From assembly GCA_900550365.1 (NCBI GenBank), contig URRR01000001.1, forward strand, positions 99,978-163,977: a DNA stretch of 64,000 nt, given 5' to 3'. Shown here piece after piece: positions 28,966 to 37,892 of this stretch (its first letter is position 1; each line of letters opens with the position of its first letter). A program made the position numbers and the translations under genes. Below the pieces are notes generated by a model. That model did not search any database and was not told where the DNA came from. It was given only the letters and a program-made list of their open reading frames with translations. The DNA is from an uncultured Prevotella sp. Lineage in GTDB: Bacteria > Bacteroidota > Bacteroidia > Bacteroidales > Bacteroidaceae.

Positions 28966-29087
28966 GTTCCTGCGGATTTGCAATCCGCAGGTGTGAGTAT
29001 AAGGATTTATAATCCGGTTAATAGATTCATTTTCTTAGAACTGCAAATTCTGATACTCCATTCCGACAGATTGCAAATCTGCCGGAA

Positions 29088-29118
29088 CGGTGACAGATGT
29101 TTTTTACATCTGTCACCG
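29088..29118. repeat. GTGACAGATGT palindrome, copy 2
   Basis: Perfect 13-bp arms around a TTTTT loop. The mirror copies lie at about 45372-45402 and 45526-45556 in the B'/A' convergent region. Confidence 0.9.
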
Positions 29119-29336
29119 GCTAACAACCTGACTGTCAGTGCGATATGCAGTAAAAGTGACAGATGAGAGATGAAAACGAAAAATCTTTATCAGTTGACCG
29201 TGCGGCATACTGTGTTCCTGCAGATTTGCAATCCGTGTGAACGGCGGGTGCTGTCTTGAAATATCATGCACCCGAGCTGCGGAAGAACCGTCTTTCATGA
29301 TTCATCAGCACATTCCGTGCCTTGGAGCTGCGTGAT

Positions 29337-31052
29337 TTATTTCATTATCTTAGTGGTGTTCGCTCCGTTCTTCACGATGAGCAGGCCACGTGCCGGCACG
29401 TCATCGATGCTGAAACTGTCGGCAGGCGACGTGTAGACAAGCACGCCGTCAGCAGTGTAAACGCGCACTGTGCCGTCGCCGTCAGTCCCTGCTGCCTCGA
29501 TGCCCTGTATGCCCGTGGTCCATCCCGGCTCGCCTGCCGTCACTGCAGCCGTGCCGTTACTTATCGTCAGGATATAGTTGTTAGTTATCGACTCGTTGCT
29601 GCGCACGGGCTGCCACTCGGTCTCCGTCGTGGCCTTAGATGCAAGATATACACGGTAAGTGCCGTCGGCTAACATAGAAATGTCTGCTGTGCCGACATAA
29701 TCCTTTGCATTCTCAGGGTAAGCATTATTGTATTCTACGTTATTGACAGACGCAGTGACAAGCTGTACAGGTTGCCCTCCATTGATATTTTCAGCAAACA
29801 TTGACAGTTGCCCGGTAAAGGTTTCGATATCACAGTTTATCAAGTTACTGCATTCAAAGCTAAGTAAATTATCACTGACACTTACATCGAACTTGCCTGT
29901 CGTTGTAAACTGCTGACCTGAAGAACTTATCCATGTCAGCTCAGCCATAATTCCCCACTGCGAACTATATGGTAAGCCGCCTTCTTCAGGTATAGCGATT
30001 ATCATATCCTGCATTTCTGAATATGTGCCGGAAGGAGAATCAAGAATGGCCACGTTATAATAACCGTTTCCTATACCATTCCAGCCCCAGTTGACATGAA
30101 CATTATTATTCTCGTCATATCCGTCGAAAACAAAAGCATGGCCGGCCATTTGCGTAGTAAACCCGCCATATAATATGGGGCGTCCGTTGCTAAGTTCACG
30201 CTTGATGATGCTCATCCATTCTTCAGTTGTATAAATGTCACGCATGTAGAAGTCGGTGCTGTATTTGAAGTATTCTCTCATTGCAATTGCCGCATCATTG
30301 CTCTTTGCCCCACTGGCATCGGTGTTATATTGCATATCTACAGCAACCCCGCAATGGAGCATCAGCTCAGCCACAGCGTCAGCCTGAGCGTCGCTGTAAC
30401 TTCCGGGTGTAAGTGGATATGATGATAACATATTTTCCCATTGATACGGAGCTGCGGCAAAATTGACATTTATATGGTTACCGCCAATAGAATAACCTTT
30501 AAATCCGTGTCCTGTTACAGGATACTCATAATACTTCATTAACTGCGCCATAGCTGTGGCTACACATCCAGTAGGATAATTTGTGCCTGATATTTCAACT
30601 ATCTTATTATTATAAGGAGTTTCTTGGCCCCATGTCGTTGAAAGGAGCACGGGAACGCTTTCAGGCAACGACTCGTCTCTAAGCTCAGCCCCCACAGCAG
30701 CAGGCTCGCCGCTTTCAAGTTTGCTCTGCAGAGCCTCGTCTACGGCGTTCATCCACCACTGCATGCCCGGTGCAATGTTGTCCGCAGAGAATCTGTCATC
30801 AGAGTAAGCGAGCACAGCATTGAACCTGTCATCGTTGGCTATTACTGCAAATCCGCCGCTATCATAGCCTAACACGGTGAACTGGCTGCCCTGCTTCAGC
30901 ATCTTCATCTGTGCCGCGCCGCTTCTTGTAGCCGCCGGTGCAACCTTCACAACGCGCTTAGCTGCCGTAATCATCTGCTCAAAACTGCGTTGGGCTCCAT
31001 ATATTAGAATTGAAGATAACAGGAAAGAAAATGTTAATATGAGTTTTTTCAT
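29337..31052 (-). CDS. Secreted C10-family cysteine peptidase (streptopain-like), operon B
   Basis: This 571-residue secreted protease belongs to the family of SpeB, Prevotella intermedia interpain A and Bacteroides fragilis Bfp enzymes. A signal peptide (about 1-19) is followed by a pro-domain (about 20-130, with GYDSGGFAVIANDDRFNAVLAYSDD) that keeps the enzyme inactive until cleaved. The catalytic Cys163 is in PTGCVATAMAQ, His305 in AGHAFVFDGY, and Asn321 with Trp322 in VNWGWNG. After the catalytic domain come beta-domains, and the last 45 residues (VRVYTADGVLVYTS to TTKIMK) resemble a type IX secretion C-terminal signal, of a different type from the other three peptidases here. It lies 92 bp after the lipoprotein gene, beyond a terminator. 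Confidence 0.93.
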   Translation of the reverse strand: MKKLILTFSFLLSSILIYGAQRSFEQMITAAKRVVKVAPAATRSGAAQMKMLKQGSQFTVLGYDSGGFAVIANDDRFNAVLAYSDDRFSADNIAPGMQWWMNAVDEALQSKLESGEPAAVGAELRDESLPESVPVLLSTTWGQETPYNNKIVEISGTNYPTGCVATAMAQLMKYYEYPVTGHGFKGYSIGGNHINVNFAAAPYQWENMLSSYPLTPGSYSDAQADAVAELMLHCGVAVDMQYNTDASGAKSNDAAIAMREYFKYSTDFYMRDIYTTEEWMSIIKRELSNGRPILYGGFTTQMAGHAFVFDGYDENNNVHVNWGWNGIGNGYYNVAILDSPSGTYSEMQDMIIAIPEEGGLPYSSQWGIMAELTWISSSGQQFTTTGKFDVSVSDNLLSFECSNLINCDIETFTGQLSMFAENINGGQPVQLVTASVNNVEYNNAYPENAKDYVGTADISMLADGTYRVYLASKATTETEWQPVRSNESITNNYILTISNGTAAVTAGEPGWTTGIQGIEAAGTDGDGTVRVYTADGVLVYTSPADSFSIDDVPARGLLIVKNGANTTKIMK

Positions 31053-31089
31053 GTATTGCAGAATTAAATATTATGCTTTTGTAAGAAAG

Positions 31090-31130
31090 ATAAAAAGGCA
31101 GGGCTTATTCCTTTTGAATATCCCTGCCTT
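31090..31130 (-). terminator. Intrinsic terminator between lipoprotein and C10 peptidase, operon B
   Basis: Read on the minus strand, AAGGCAGGG (31130-31122 side) pairs perfectly with CCCTGCCTT over 9 bp, with an 18-nt loop followed by TTTAT. It sits just after the lipoprotein stop codon and 38 bp before the peptidase start, matching the position of terminators in the other three operons. Confidence 0.8.
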
Positions 31131-31144
31131 ATGTTACAGAAGAA

Positions 31145-32050
31145 TTATTTCCTCGTGAGCTTTATATTAGTGTACATATCATAAAGAGACAAACGACCGT
31201 CAGGCCCGTAATACAATAAATCAAGTGATGAAGGGAACTCTATAGTATTTGCCGGCTCTCCTTCAGGACTGAGCGCCCAGTCACCTATAAAATATCCCAA
31301 GCTAATGGAACCGTCACCGTTGTCTATGCCAAGGAACATTTCCAAACCTCCGGACAATGTGGCAATAGTGGACTGATCACACAGCCAACCTACTTGCCCT
31401 GCACGGGTTAAGCTGTCGAAATTGTAAGCCCAACTGAACGTAAGCGTCTCACCGATACCGAGGAAATTGGTAGTTGTGGCAGTCAATATATTTTCATATT
31501 CCGGAGAATTCTCATCTTCCGTTCCACTTAAAATGACGTCGCAGCTAATATTTCCAGAGTACATACTTGTTGCTGTCAATGTCCATTCACCGAAGAGAGA
31601 TTTATAGAATCCGTCATTATTCATGATAGTAACAGTTGTTTGTCCTGCTGTAATATCAGCACCGGAAGCATCTGTTATTGTCAGGGTAAACTGCCTGTCG
31701 GCATTCATTTCTGTATCATCGATTATTTTCACCTCGACATTTATTGTGCTGTTACTTAATGTATCTGCATTTAGGTTCAACGTTTTGTCTGTTACAGTGA
31801 AATGCGTGCCTTCAATGGCCGGATTCTCGCCGGTACCTTCAGCCTTGACAGTCAGATGTATAGGTCCATTCCTTTTCCCTGTTACAACAATCGGAATATT
31901 AAGGTACCCCTCAACATATTCACTTGTTATAACTTCCGTTTCTTCAAAGCCCACGGTGCACTCTGCCGTATTCACGTCGTCATCATCTGAACACGACGTA
32001 AAGAAAGGCATGACTACGGCCAAGAGCATGAACAGTTTTATATATTTCAT
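31145..32050 (-). CDS. Surface lipoprotein with Calx-beta-like domain, operon B
   Basis: This 301-residue lipoprotein has lipidated Cys20 (FFTSC) followed directly by SDDDD, a strong acidic surface-export signal. Residues about 30-145 look like a Calx-beta-type sandwich (YLNIPIVVTGKRNGPIHLTVKAEG, then ADRQFTLTITDASG and TVTIMNND). The C-terminal half (about 150-300) is a separate beta-rich domain, GEWTLTATSMYSG onward, resembling small lipocalin-like folds, but I cannot name it. It takes the third-gene position in its operon, 39 bp after SusD. It is not obviously related to the third-gene lipoproteins of A, A' and B' beyond fold type. Confidence 0.75.
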   Translation of the reverse strand: MKYIKLFMLLAVVMPFFTSCSDDDDVNTAECTVGFEETEVITSEYVEGYLNIPIVVTGKRNGPIHLTVKAEGTGENPAIEGTHFTVTDKTLNLNADTLSNSTINVEVKIIDDTEMNADRQFTLTITDASGADITAGQTTVTIMNNDGFYKSLFGEWTLTATSMYSGNISCDVILSGTEDENSPEYENILTATTTNFLGIGETLTFSWAYNFDSLTRAGQVGWLCDQSTIATLSGGLEMFLGIDNGDGSISLGYFIGDWALSPEGEPANTIEFPSSLDLLYYGPDGRLSLYDMYTNIKLTRK

Positions 32051-32089
32051 GATAATAGTCTTTTACGTTTATATATTTTAAAATTAGGA

Positions 32090-33619
32090 TTAAATCCTCG
32101 CATATCCTGGATTCTGAACAATCTGGGGATTTGTGTCTATTTCGTTTTGGGGTATTGGCCATGTGAAACGCATATCTCCGGCAGGTTTGCTAAGTTCTGT
32201 CGTTGTAGGCAGTCCTGGCATACTGCAAAGATCTTCATTCTGGGGAGTACCTCGTGTAACGCCCAAGTGCCAACGCTTCAGATCCATAAGTCTCATACCT
32301 TCACCAAGGAATTCACGTTGACGTTCATTCCTTATCTCTGCCATGAGAGCATCGCGTGACGGGAAGCTGGCATCCTGATAATTTGCCACACGGTTACGTT
32401 TGAAATCATTAAGCCACTTAGCACCATTAACAAGATCGTTCTGCATGGCGTAAGCTTCAGCCGCGATAAGGTACATCTCTGATATGCGCACAACTTTAGG
32501 CTCAATGGCGAAACGGGCATAATCGTACTGGCCTGACTGCTCCCATACATATCCGTTTTCAGGATACTTGCTAAGAGCAAATACAGTTCCGCTGATACCT
32601 GTGCTCGTTTGCACGTTGAGAGATGTAAAGTACACATCTTTTCTATAGTCATTATCAGGATAAAGATCAATCACTGTTTGTGTAGGAATGTAACTTGGAG
32701 TACCACCTTCGGTATAAGGCAGATAAACTGAACCCGTCTGTGAAGGCAACTCACTTGAAGAACCTCCGAACAATTTGAAGATAGTCTCAGTGTCAAAGTT
32801 GTCCCACCAGAATGCCTCCATCATTGCTTCTGAATTGACAAGGGCGTAAGTACCTGTACCTATTACATCTTCTGCCTTTTGAGCAGCTACCTGATAATTA
32901 TCCATGGCGAGAGCGACACGGGCCTGTATGGCCGTAACAGCATCGGTACTTATGTCATAACAACTTTGTGCACCGGCAGTATTTATGTAGAGAGCTGCAC
33001 TGTCAAGGTCATCAGTTATCTGTTTATAAGTTTCACGAAGCGTCTTTCTTGCCGGATATGTACTTCCTTCTGATGACGGAGCATAATCCGTGCGGTAAGA
33101 TACTCCGCTGTTTTCATTGTCAGCAATGCTCTCGTCATAATCCTCGCAGAAGTATTGAGCAAGGTAGAACAAGAAGTATGCGCGTGTAAAGAAAGCCTCA
33201 CCCTTAACGTTTCTTACAGTCTGTATTGCATCAGGTGTAAAAAGACTCGTATTTGACATGTCACACTTGTTGTAGCCGTCAATGATGAAATTCGCACGTG
33301 CTATCATTGTCTGACAATTTGCATACATTGCATCTCCCTCACGTAGGCTGGTATTAAATGTCCAGCCATAGAGATCACTGACACCTGTTCCGAACGTTGA
33401 GTTAAATTCATCACCTTGCTGATCAGGTGCGTTATAGAAGGTGCTGCTGCCTACACATGAACGCAGGCCTGTGTACAATGGCACACTCATATTGGTAAAG
33501 TCGGTAGGCGTTGTCAATGCCTCATCTTCAGGTATGGCGTCATAAGGGGTCTTGTCCATATCACATGAGGCAAGAGTGAATGCCAACGCCACTACCGGGA
33601 ATAATATTCTTTTTTTCAT
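32090..33619 (-). CDS. SusD-like surface lipoprotein, operon B
   Basis: This 509-residue SusD/RagB-family lid protein is lipidated at Cys19 (LASC), then DMDKTP. Helical repeat segments include KGEAFFTRAYFLFYLAQYFCEDYD. The C-terminal motifs are VRISEMYLIAAEAYAMQND, RNERQREFLGEGMRLMDLKRWH and FTWPIPQNEIDTNPQIVQNPGY. It belongs to a different SusD subgroup from those of A, A' and B' (which share the ELWGEGQ(T/S)FFD(V/I)KRL block), so operon B has a distinct transporter core. The gene is 39 bp after its SusC. Confidence 0.92.
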   Translation of the reverse strand: MKKRILFPVVALAFTLASCDMDKTPYDAIPEDEALTTPTDFTNMSVPLYTGLRSCVGSSTFYNAPDQQGDEFNSTFGTGVSDLYGWTFNTSLREGDAMYANCQTMIARANFIIDGYNKCDMSNTSLFTPDAIQTVRNVKGEAFFTRAYFLFYLAQYFCEDYDESIADNENSGVSYRTDYAPSSEGSTYPARKTLRETYKQITDDLDSAALYINTAGAQSCYDISTDAVTAIQARVALAMDNYQVAAQKAEDVIGTGTYALVNSEAMMEAFWWDNFDTETIFKLFGGSSSELPSQTGSVYLPYTEGGTPSYIPTQTVIDLYPDNDYRKDVYFTSLNVQTSTGISGTVFALSKYPENGYVWEQSGQYDYARFAIEPKVVRISEMYLIAAEAYAMQNDLVNGAKWLNDFKRNRVANYQDASFPSRDALMAEIRNERQREFLGEGMRLMDLKRWHLGVTRGTPQNEDLCSMPGLPTTTELSKPAGDMRFTWPIPQNEIDTNPQIVQNPGYARI

Positions 33620-33658
33620 TGTATAAATTTCTTTTAGAATATTTTTTTAGAATACTTT

Positions 33659-36600
33659 TTAGAATGTAATCTGAGCTCCGAATGAATACTGACGGGTGTT
33701 GGGATAATCACCCAGACTCATGGTATTCATAATTTCAGGATCGTAGCCTGTGTAATCGGTAAATGTCAGCAGGTTACGTCCTGTAAAGAACACCTTGACA
33801 CCTTTAATGAAATGTGTAGCGTCCATCCATTTTTGAGGCAATGTGTAAGAAAGCTGCAACATTTTCAGACGTACGTAAGAAGCGTCCTCAAGGAACATCG
33901 TATCACCTTCACGTGTAACGCTGGCAGCAGGAATCTTTGTGACATCACCTGGCTTCTGCCACATATCGAGCATATTGACTGTCATGTTATAAGTTCCATT
34001 AGCCTGTGGATCTTCAAGCCACCAACGCTCGTTGTTCCACATATAGCGGTCAAACACTCCTGAGAACTGGACATCAAGCTGCAGACCTTTCCATGCAACT
34101 GTGGTAGATATACCACCTGACCATGGAGCAAGATAACTCTTTCCGGTCTGCACACGGTTGGCCTCAGAATAAACCTTAGTATAGTTGCCGTCTTTGTCGA
34201 GCCATACACTCTGTCCGTCAGCCGGGTCAACATGGCTCCAGCGTACCATATAGTACTCACCGCAATCATGTCCGATCTCAAGCATCTGGAAGTCGCCAAG
34301 TACATAAGAGTCAAGTCCTTGGAACAATTTCGTGATTTTATTTGAGTTATAATTCCCGTTCACTTTTATGTTCCAGTACCAGTCTTTCGTCTTAATAACA
34401 TCTACACCTACGGTAAAGTCAAAACCGCGGTTCTGCATCTCTCCAACGTTACCCCAGCCACTGCTGAAACCTGTTGTGTAAGAGTAAGGAATACTCATCA
34501 ACATATCAGAAGTGACTTTGTTATAGTATTGAAAATCGAAATCAACACGGTCAAACAGACGGCCTGAAAGACCAACGTTGAATGTCTTGACAGTCTCCCA
34601 TGTAAGGTCCGGATTGCTCGGATTGGCTATTGTTGAGCCTGAGTTATTATTGTACATGCCACTTGCAGCGCCGACAAGACCAAGAGCCATATATGGGTCA
34701 ATGCCTGAGTTACCTGTAGAACCATAGCTTACACGTACCTGAAGGTCGTTGAGCCAGCTCTTTGTAGGAGCCATGAACTTTTCGTTGGTGATGTTCCACA
34801 TTGCGGCAACAGCACCGAATGTACCCCACTGATGTCCTTTTGCGAAAAGTGAAGAGCCGTCACGGCGTATTGACGCATCGAGGAAATAGCGGTCAGCATA
34901 GCTGTAATTCAGCATTCCGAACCAAGAGTTGCGCACTTCTTCACTGATTGACTGTGAAGGTGTTAACGGACTGGCAATAGACGGAGAGCTAAGCAACATA
35001 AGACGATTGTCGGTCAAACCGGTTCTTGCTGCTCCAAAAGCCTCAGTTTTACTTGTCATGCTTTCCTGTCCGAGAAGTACTGTTACGTGATGATCTTTGA
35101 GGAAATCAAACTTATATTCAGCTGTATTGGTCACTGTCCAACGATAAAAGCGTGAGAACTGCTCGGATACTTGTCCATTAGGGAGCTGGTCGCCAAATCC
35201 TTCTGACACCATATTGTATGTTTTGCTTGACACTCTGAGGTCATTCCAGTCAAGACCAATTGCGGAGCGTATATTTAACCCCTTAATAGGATTAATGTTT
35301 ACATATGCGTTTTCATTTAAACGGACACGATTTTGTATCTCCGGTTGGAACTTAGCCAGATATGTGGGATTAAATGTTCCTTGACCAGTGTTAAGTGAAT
35401 ACCATTTCAGCTCTTCGCCATAGCCTTCAAACGTACTGTTTGCGTAGTCAATGCTGCCGTCAGGGTTATATACCAGTCCGAGAATCTCATGCGTAGGCTG
35501 TGTAGGCAGATAAGCATGCGCTGCGAAAGGTTTGTTGTAAACACTGCCGGGGTTGTCGTTGATTACCAGTGTTGTCTGGTATTTTGTGTAAGCCAGATTT
35601 GAGTTCGTTCCTATTTTCAACCAAGGAGTAACATTCATCTCAAGATTGGCACGGAGAGTCTCACGGCGCATGTTTGAATCATCAAAAAGGCCGTCAGCGT
35701 CATAGTGAGAGAATGACACGAGGTAAGCCGTGTTCTGTGAGCCGCCGCGTACGCTGGCGTCAATCTGTGTTATAGGTGATGTTCCGCCAAGCAGCTCGTC
35801 AGTCCAGTTAGTACCGATGTTATATTTCTTGTAATACTCCTTCATGGCCTGGAACTGGGCGTTTGTAGCATTTGAAGGAGTTACCATTTCCTGGAACTGG
35901 AACCACTGGTTAGCGTCCAGCATTTCAAGTCCTGTGTGAGCCAGTTCAGAGATAGAGTATTGAGCTGTTACAGATACAGTAGGAGCTTCACCAAATTGTC
36001 CTTTCTTTGATGTTATGATAATAACACCATTAGCTGCACGAGAACCATAAATAGCGGTAGAAGAAGCGTCCTTCAATACTGTGATGTTCTCAATGTCATT
36101 AGGGTTGAGCGACAAGAATGTGTTAGCTGAAATCTCGCTGCCGTCCAATATATAAAGAGGCTCGGTGCTGGCATAAAGCGATGTTGTACCGCGTATGGTC
36201 ATTGTTGACACAGCTGAAGGTTCACCTGAAGATGTGAACACCTGCAAGCCGGCAACCTGACCCTGCAAGGCATCGCCCACATTGGCAACGGGGCGCAGCG
36301 CGAGGTCATCGCCAGAAACCGTAGCCACTGATCCTGCGATGGTTCCGAGCTTACGGGCTGAACCGTAACCGGTAACAACAAGCTCGTCGAGGGCGTTGTC
36401 GTCATTCTCCAAGACGATGCGCATGTTCCTGCCCGCCTTGACGCGTGCCTCCTTCATACCGATGTAAGTTACGGTAAGATAGGCGTCAGCCGGAGCGTTG
36501 ACGCTGAACTTTCCGTCAACGTCGGTCACCGTTCCGCTGTTGGAACCCTCGACGCGCACCGTAGCGCCGACGACGGGCTGGCCGTCCTCATGCGACACCA

Positions 36601-36685
36601 CTGTGCCCGTGACTGCTGTTTGGGCCAGTGCCATTCCTATTGACAGGAACAGGCAGGCCAAAATCATTGTTAGTCTTTTTTCCAT
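33659..36685 (-). CDS. SusC-like TonB-dependent transporter with borrowed leader, operon B
   Basis: This 1008-residue outer membrane importer has the signal peptide and first 37 residues (to GQP) identical to A, A' and B' at the DNA level. The regulatory domain then diverges (VVGATVRVEGSNSGTVTDVDG), and the plug and barrel are clearly a different lineage: TIRGTTSLYASTEPLYILDGS and SSTAIYGSRAANGVIIITSK, ending YSFGAQITF. It pairs with a SusD of a different subgroup too. The abrupt loss of DNA identity at about 36575 suggests that a shared 5' cassette was moved onto an unrelated transporter by recombination. Confidence 0.93.
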   Translation of the reverse strand: MEKRLTMILACLFLSIGMALAQTAVTGTVVSHEDGQPVVGATVRVEGSNSGTVTDVDGKFSVNAPADAYLTVTYIGMKEARVKAGRNMRIVLENDDNALDELVVTGYGSARKLGTIAGSVATVSGDDLALRPVANVGDALQGQVAGLQVFTSSGEPSAVSTMTIRGTTSLYASTEPLYILDGSEISANTFLSLNPNDIENITVLKDASSTAIYGSRAANGVIIITSKKGQFGEAPTVSVTAQYSISELAHTGLEMLDANQWFQFQEMVTPSNATNAQFQAMKEYYKKYNIGTNWTDELLGGTSPITQIDASVRGGSQNTAYLVSFSHYDADGLFDDSNMRRETLRANLEMNVTPWLKIGTNSNLAYTKYQTTLVINDNPGSVYNKPFAAHAYLPTQPTHEILGLVYNPDGSIDYANSTFEGYGEELKWYSLNTGQGTFNPTYLAKFQPEIQNRVRLNENAYVNINPIKGLNIRSAIGLDWNDLRVSSKTYNMVSEGFGDQLPNGQVSEQFSRFYRWTVTNTAEYKFDFLKDHHVTVLLGQESMTSKTEAFGAARTGLTDNRLMLLSSPSIASPLTPSQSISEEVRNSWFGMLNYSYADRYFLDASIRRDGSSLFAKGHQWGTFGAVAAMWNITNEKFMAPTKSWLNDLQVRVSYGSTGNSGIDPYMALGLVGAASGMYNNNSGSTIANPSNPDLTWETVKTFNVGLSGRLFDRVDFDFQYYNKVTSDMLMSIPYSYTTGFSSGWGNVGEMQNRGFDFTVGVDVIKTKDWYWNIKVNGNYNSNKITKLFQGLDSYVLGDFQMLEIGHDCGEYYMVRWSHVDPADGQSVWLDKDGNYTKVYSEANRVQTGKSYLAPWSGGISTTVAWKGLQLDVQFSGVFDRYMWNNERWWLEDPQANGTYNMTVNMLDMWQKPGDVTKIPAASVTREGDTMFLEDASYVRLKMLQLSYTLPQKWMDATHFIKGVKVFFTGRNLLTFTDYTGYDPEIMNTMSLGDYPNTRQYSFGAQITF

Positions 36686-36710
36686 AAATACTCTCTCTAA
36701 TTAAATAAAT
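36575..36710 (-). repeat. SusC 5' cassette, copy B
   Basis: 25 bp of leader plus 111 coding bases are identical to the other three copies. Identity stops abruptly inside the regulatory domain at 36575. Upstream sequence beyond 36710 is unrelated to the others. Confidence 0.9.
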
Positions 36711-36734
36711 AAATTATACTTTTGTTACAATTTG

Positions 36735-36742
36735 CAAAATTA
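36735..36742 (-). promoter_or_regulatory. Candidate -7 element for SusC B
   Basis: The minus strand reads TAATTTTG, an exact TAnnTTTG match, 49 bp before the SusC B start. No good TTTG at 19 nt is visible (TTTA at shorter spacing). Confidence 0.4.
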
Positions 36743-37244
36743 AAGATAATTTCAATATAAACGAAATATTAATGAAAAAAAAGCGAGTTTAAATCCACTT
36801 TTTAACAAAACGGTTTCATTATTTTACCTTTTACCCTTTTAAGTGTTACTTTGACAGCTATTTTTCTTTCATTTTGTTCATGCGGGCTTTGCATAAAATT
36901 TGAATATTTTCGCATTATGATGCACGCCGGCATGATTTTCATGGATTTTTCAAGGGGCAACAGTATGTGATTTTAAGTCGCACGCGAATATATATTTGTC
37001 GGCCGAAAGGCGTTTTTAGTGTCAACTTGTTGCATGCGGGAACGCATGTAAACACAGCTTTTACACCGTGGCAGACATGAATATTTATGCGGAGCGGAAC
37101 GGCCTCAGGTTAACACGGATTAAGTTAAATTCAGGGCTGGCAGCCGCCCGTCCTGCTGTATATTGTCACTATATATAATAAGGTATAGGCAAAAGCAAGA
37201 TAGAGTTGACGGTCAAGGATAAAGTTCTTTTAGTCTGACGTTAC

Positions 37245-37330
37245 AGCAAAAGGCGGTCTACGGACTTGCAAAAGACCGTCTTCTGGCCTGCCGTTTGCCG
37301 TCTTTGGCAGCCTGAAAGACGGCCTTTTGA
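37245..37330. repeat. GCAAAAGACGGCC-type repeat set, divergent region
   Basis: Four words related to GCAAAAGACGGCC in alternating orientation, without the TTGATATTCAAT head. It lies about 230 bp upstream of SusC B', so here it is in a promoter region and not a terminator position. Confidence 0.65.
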
Positions 37331-37529
37331 TTTGTAATATAAACCGCATGGCTTGGTTAAAATCTACACATTATTTTGTTTAAATTATACAAATATATAA
37401 ATATTGCAAGGCGCTTTACTTACAGTTTTTACGTTGTTTCAAAATCATTCACCTTCATTATCACATACATATGCCTCAATACAGGTGTATTCGGCACATT
37501 ACAGAGCATTAAGATTCGGGCAAAAAGCA

Positions 37530-37892
37530 TCCCTAATTTATTTAATTAGAGAGAGTATTTATGGAAAAAAGACTAACAATGATTTTGGCCTGCCTGTTCC
37601 TGTCAATAGGAATGGCACTGGCCCAAACAGCAGTCACGGGCACAGTGGTGTCGCATGAGGACGGCCAGCCCATCATCGGCGCCACCGTTCGTGTGGTAGG
37701 TGCCAACACAGGTGCCGTGACCGACGCCGACGGCCGCTTCTCGCTGTCGTTGCCCGCCGGCCACAACACGCTGCGCGTGTCTTACGTGGGCATGGAGACT
37801 CAGGACGTAACCGTCAAGGGCGGCAGCGTACGTGTGGTGATGCTCCCTGTGCTGACCGACCTCGACGAGGTGATGGTCGTGGCATATGGTAC
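37530..37892 (+). repeat. SusC 5' cassette, copy B'
   Basis: 31 bp of leader plus 332 coding bases match the reverse complement of 54598-54960 (copy A') with no difference that I found. The match to copy A ends after 211 coding bases. Confidence 0.92.

Larger units (their letters stand above)
26417..29235 (+). repeat. Large inverted repeat arm 1 (terminator, M6 gene and 3' flank)
   Basis: The terminator, the M6 gene and about 620 bp of non-coding DNA downstream are repeated in opposite orientation at about 45240-48061. The terminator is base-for-base the same, the gene is most alike in its 5' half, and the flank keeps the same palindromes in the same order. Confidence 0.85.
28615..29336. other. 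Convergent intergenic region A/B, rich in palindromes
   Basis: No gene is called here. In order it holds the GCAAAAGACGGCC hairpin set (28646-28745), two direct copies of TCATCCGCAGTTCAGATG (about 28750 and 28784), a 14-bp-stem palindrome (28933-28965), a TGCGGATT/AATCCGCA palindrome (about 28971-28989), a CAGATT/AATCTG palindrome (about 29067-29081) and a 13-bp-stem palindrome (29088-29118). A mirror copy of nearly all of this is at 45240-45870. Confidence 0.75.
36686..37560. other. Divergent intergenic region B/B', centre of the mirror array
   Basis: 875 bp without a gene between the two SusC starts. It is AT-rich near both ends, with long runs of A and T at 36720-36960. A degenerate GCAAAAGACGGCC hairpin set lies at 37245-37330, here not next to any 3' end. 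No regulator, small RNA or recombinase site can be recognised by eye. Each SusC likely has its own promoter here. Confidence 0.6.

Noticed and set aside
28782..29012. 76-codon open frame conserved with a similar one at 45475-45705 (minus)
   Set aside because: Both are inside the inverted DNA duplication and run through palindromes, so similarity reflects DNA copying; no protein feature is visible.
28646..29118. Possible CRISPR array in the palindrome-rich gap
   Set aside because: Repeats are palindromes of differing length with irregular spacing and no spacer pattern; no cas gene is present.
36686..37560. Possible origin or regulatory RNA in the centre of the mirror array
   Set aside because: AT-rich, but I find no repeated DnaA-like boxes and no defined RNA fold; it is listed only as an intergenic region.
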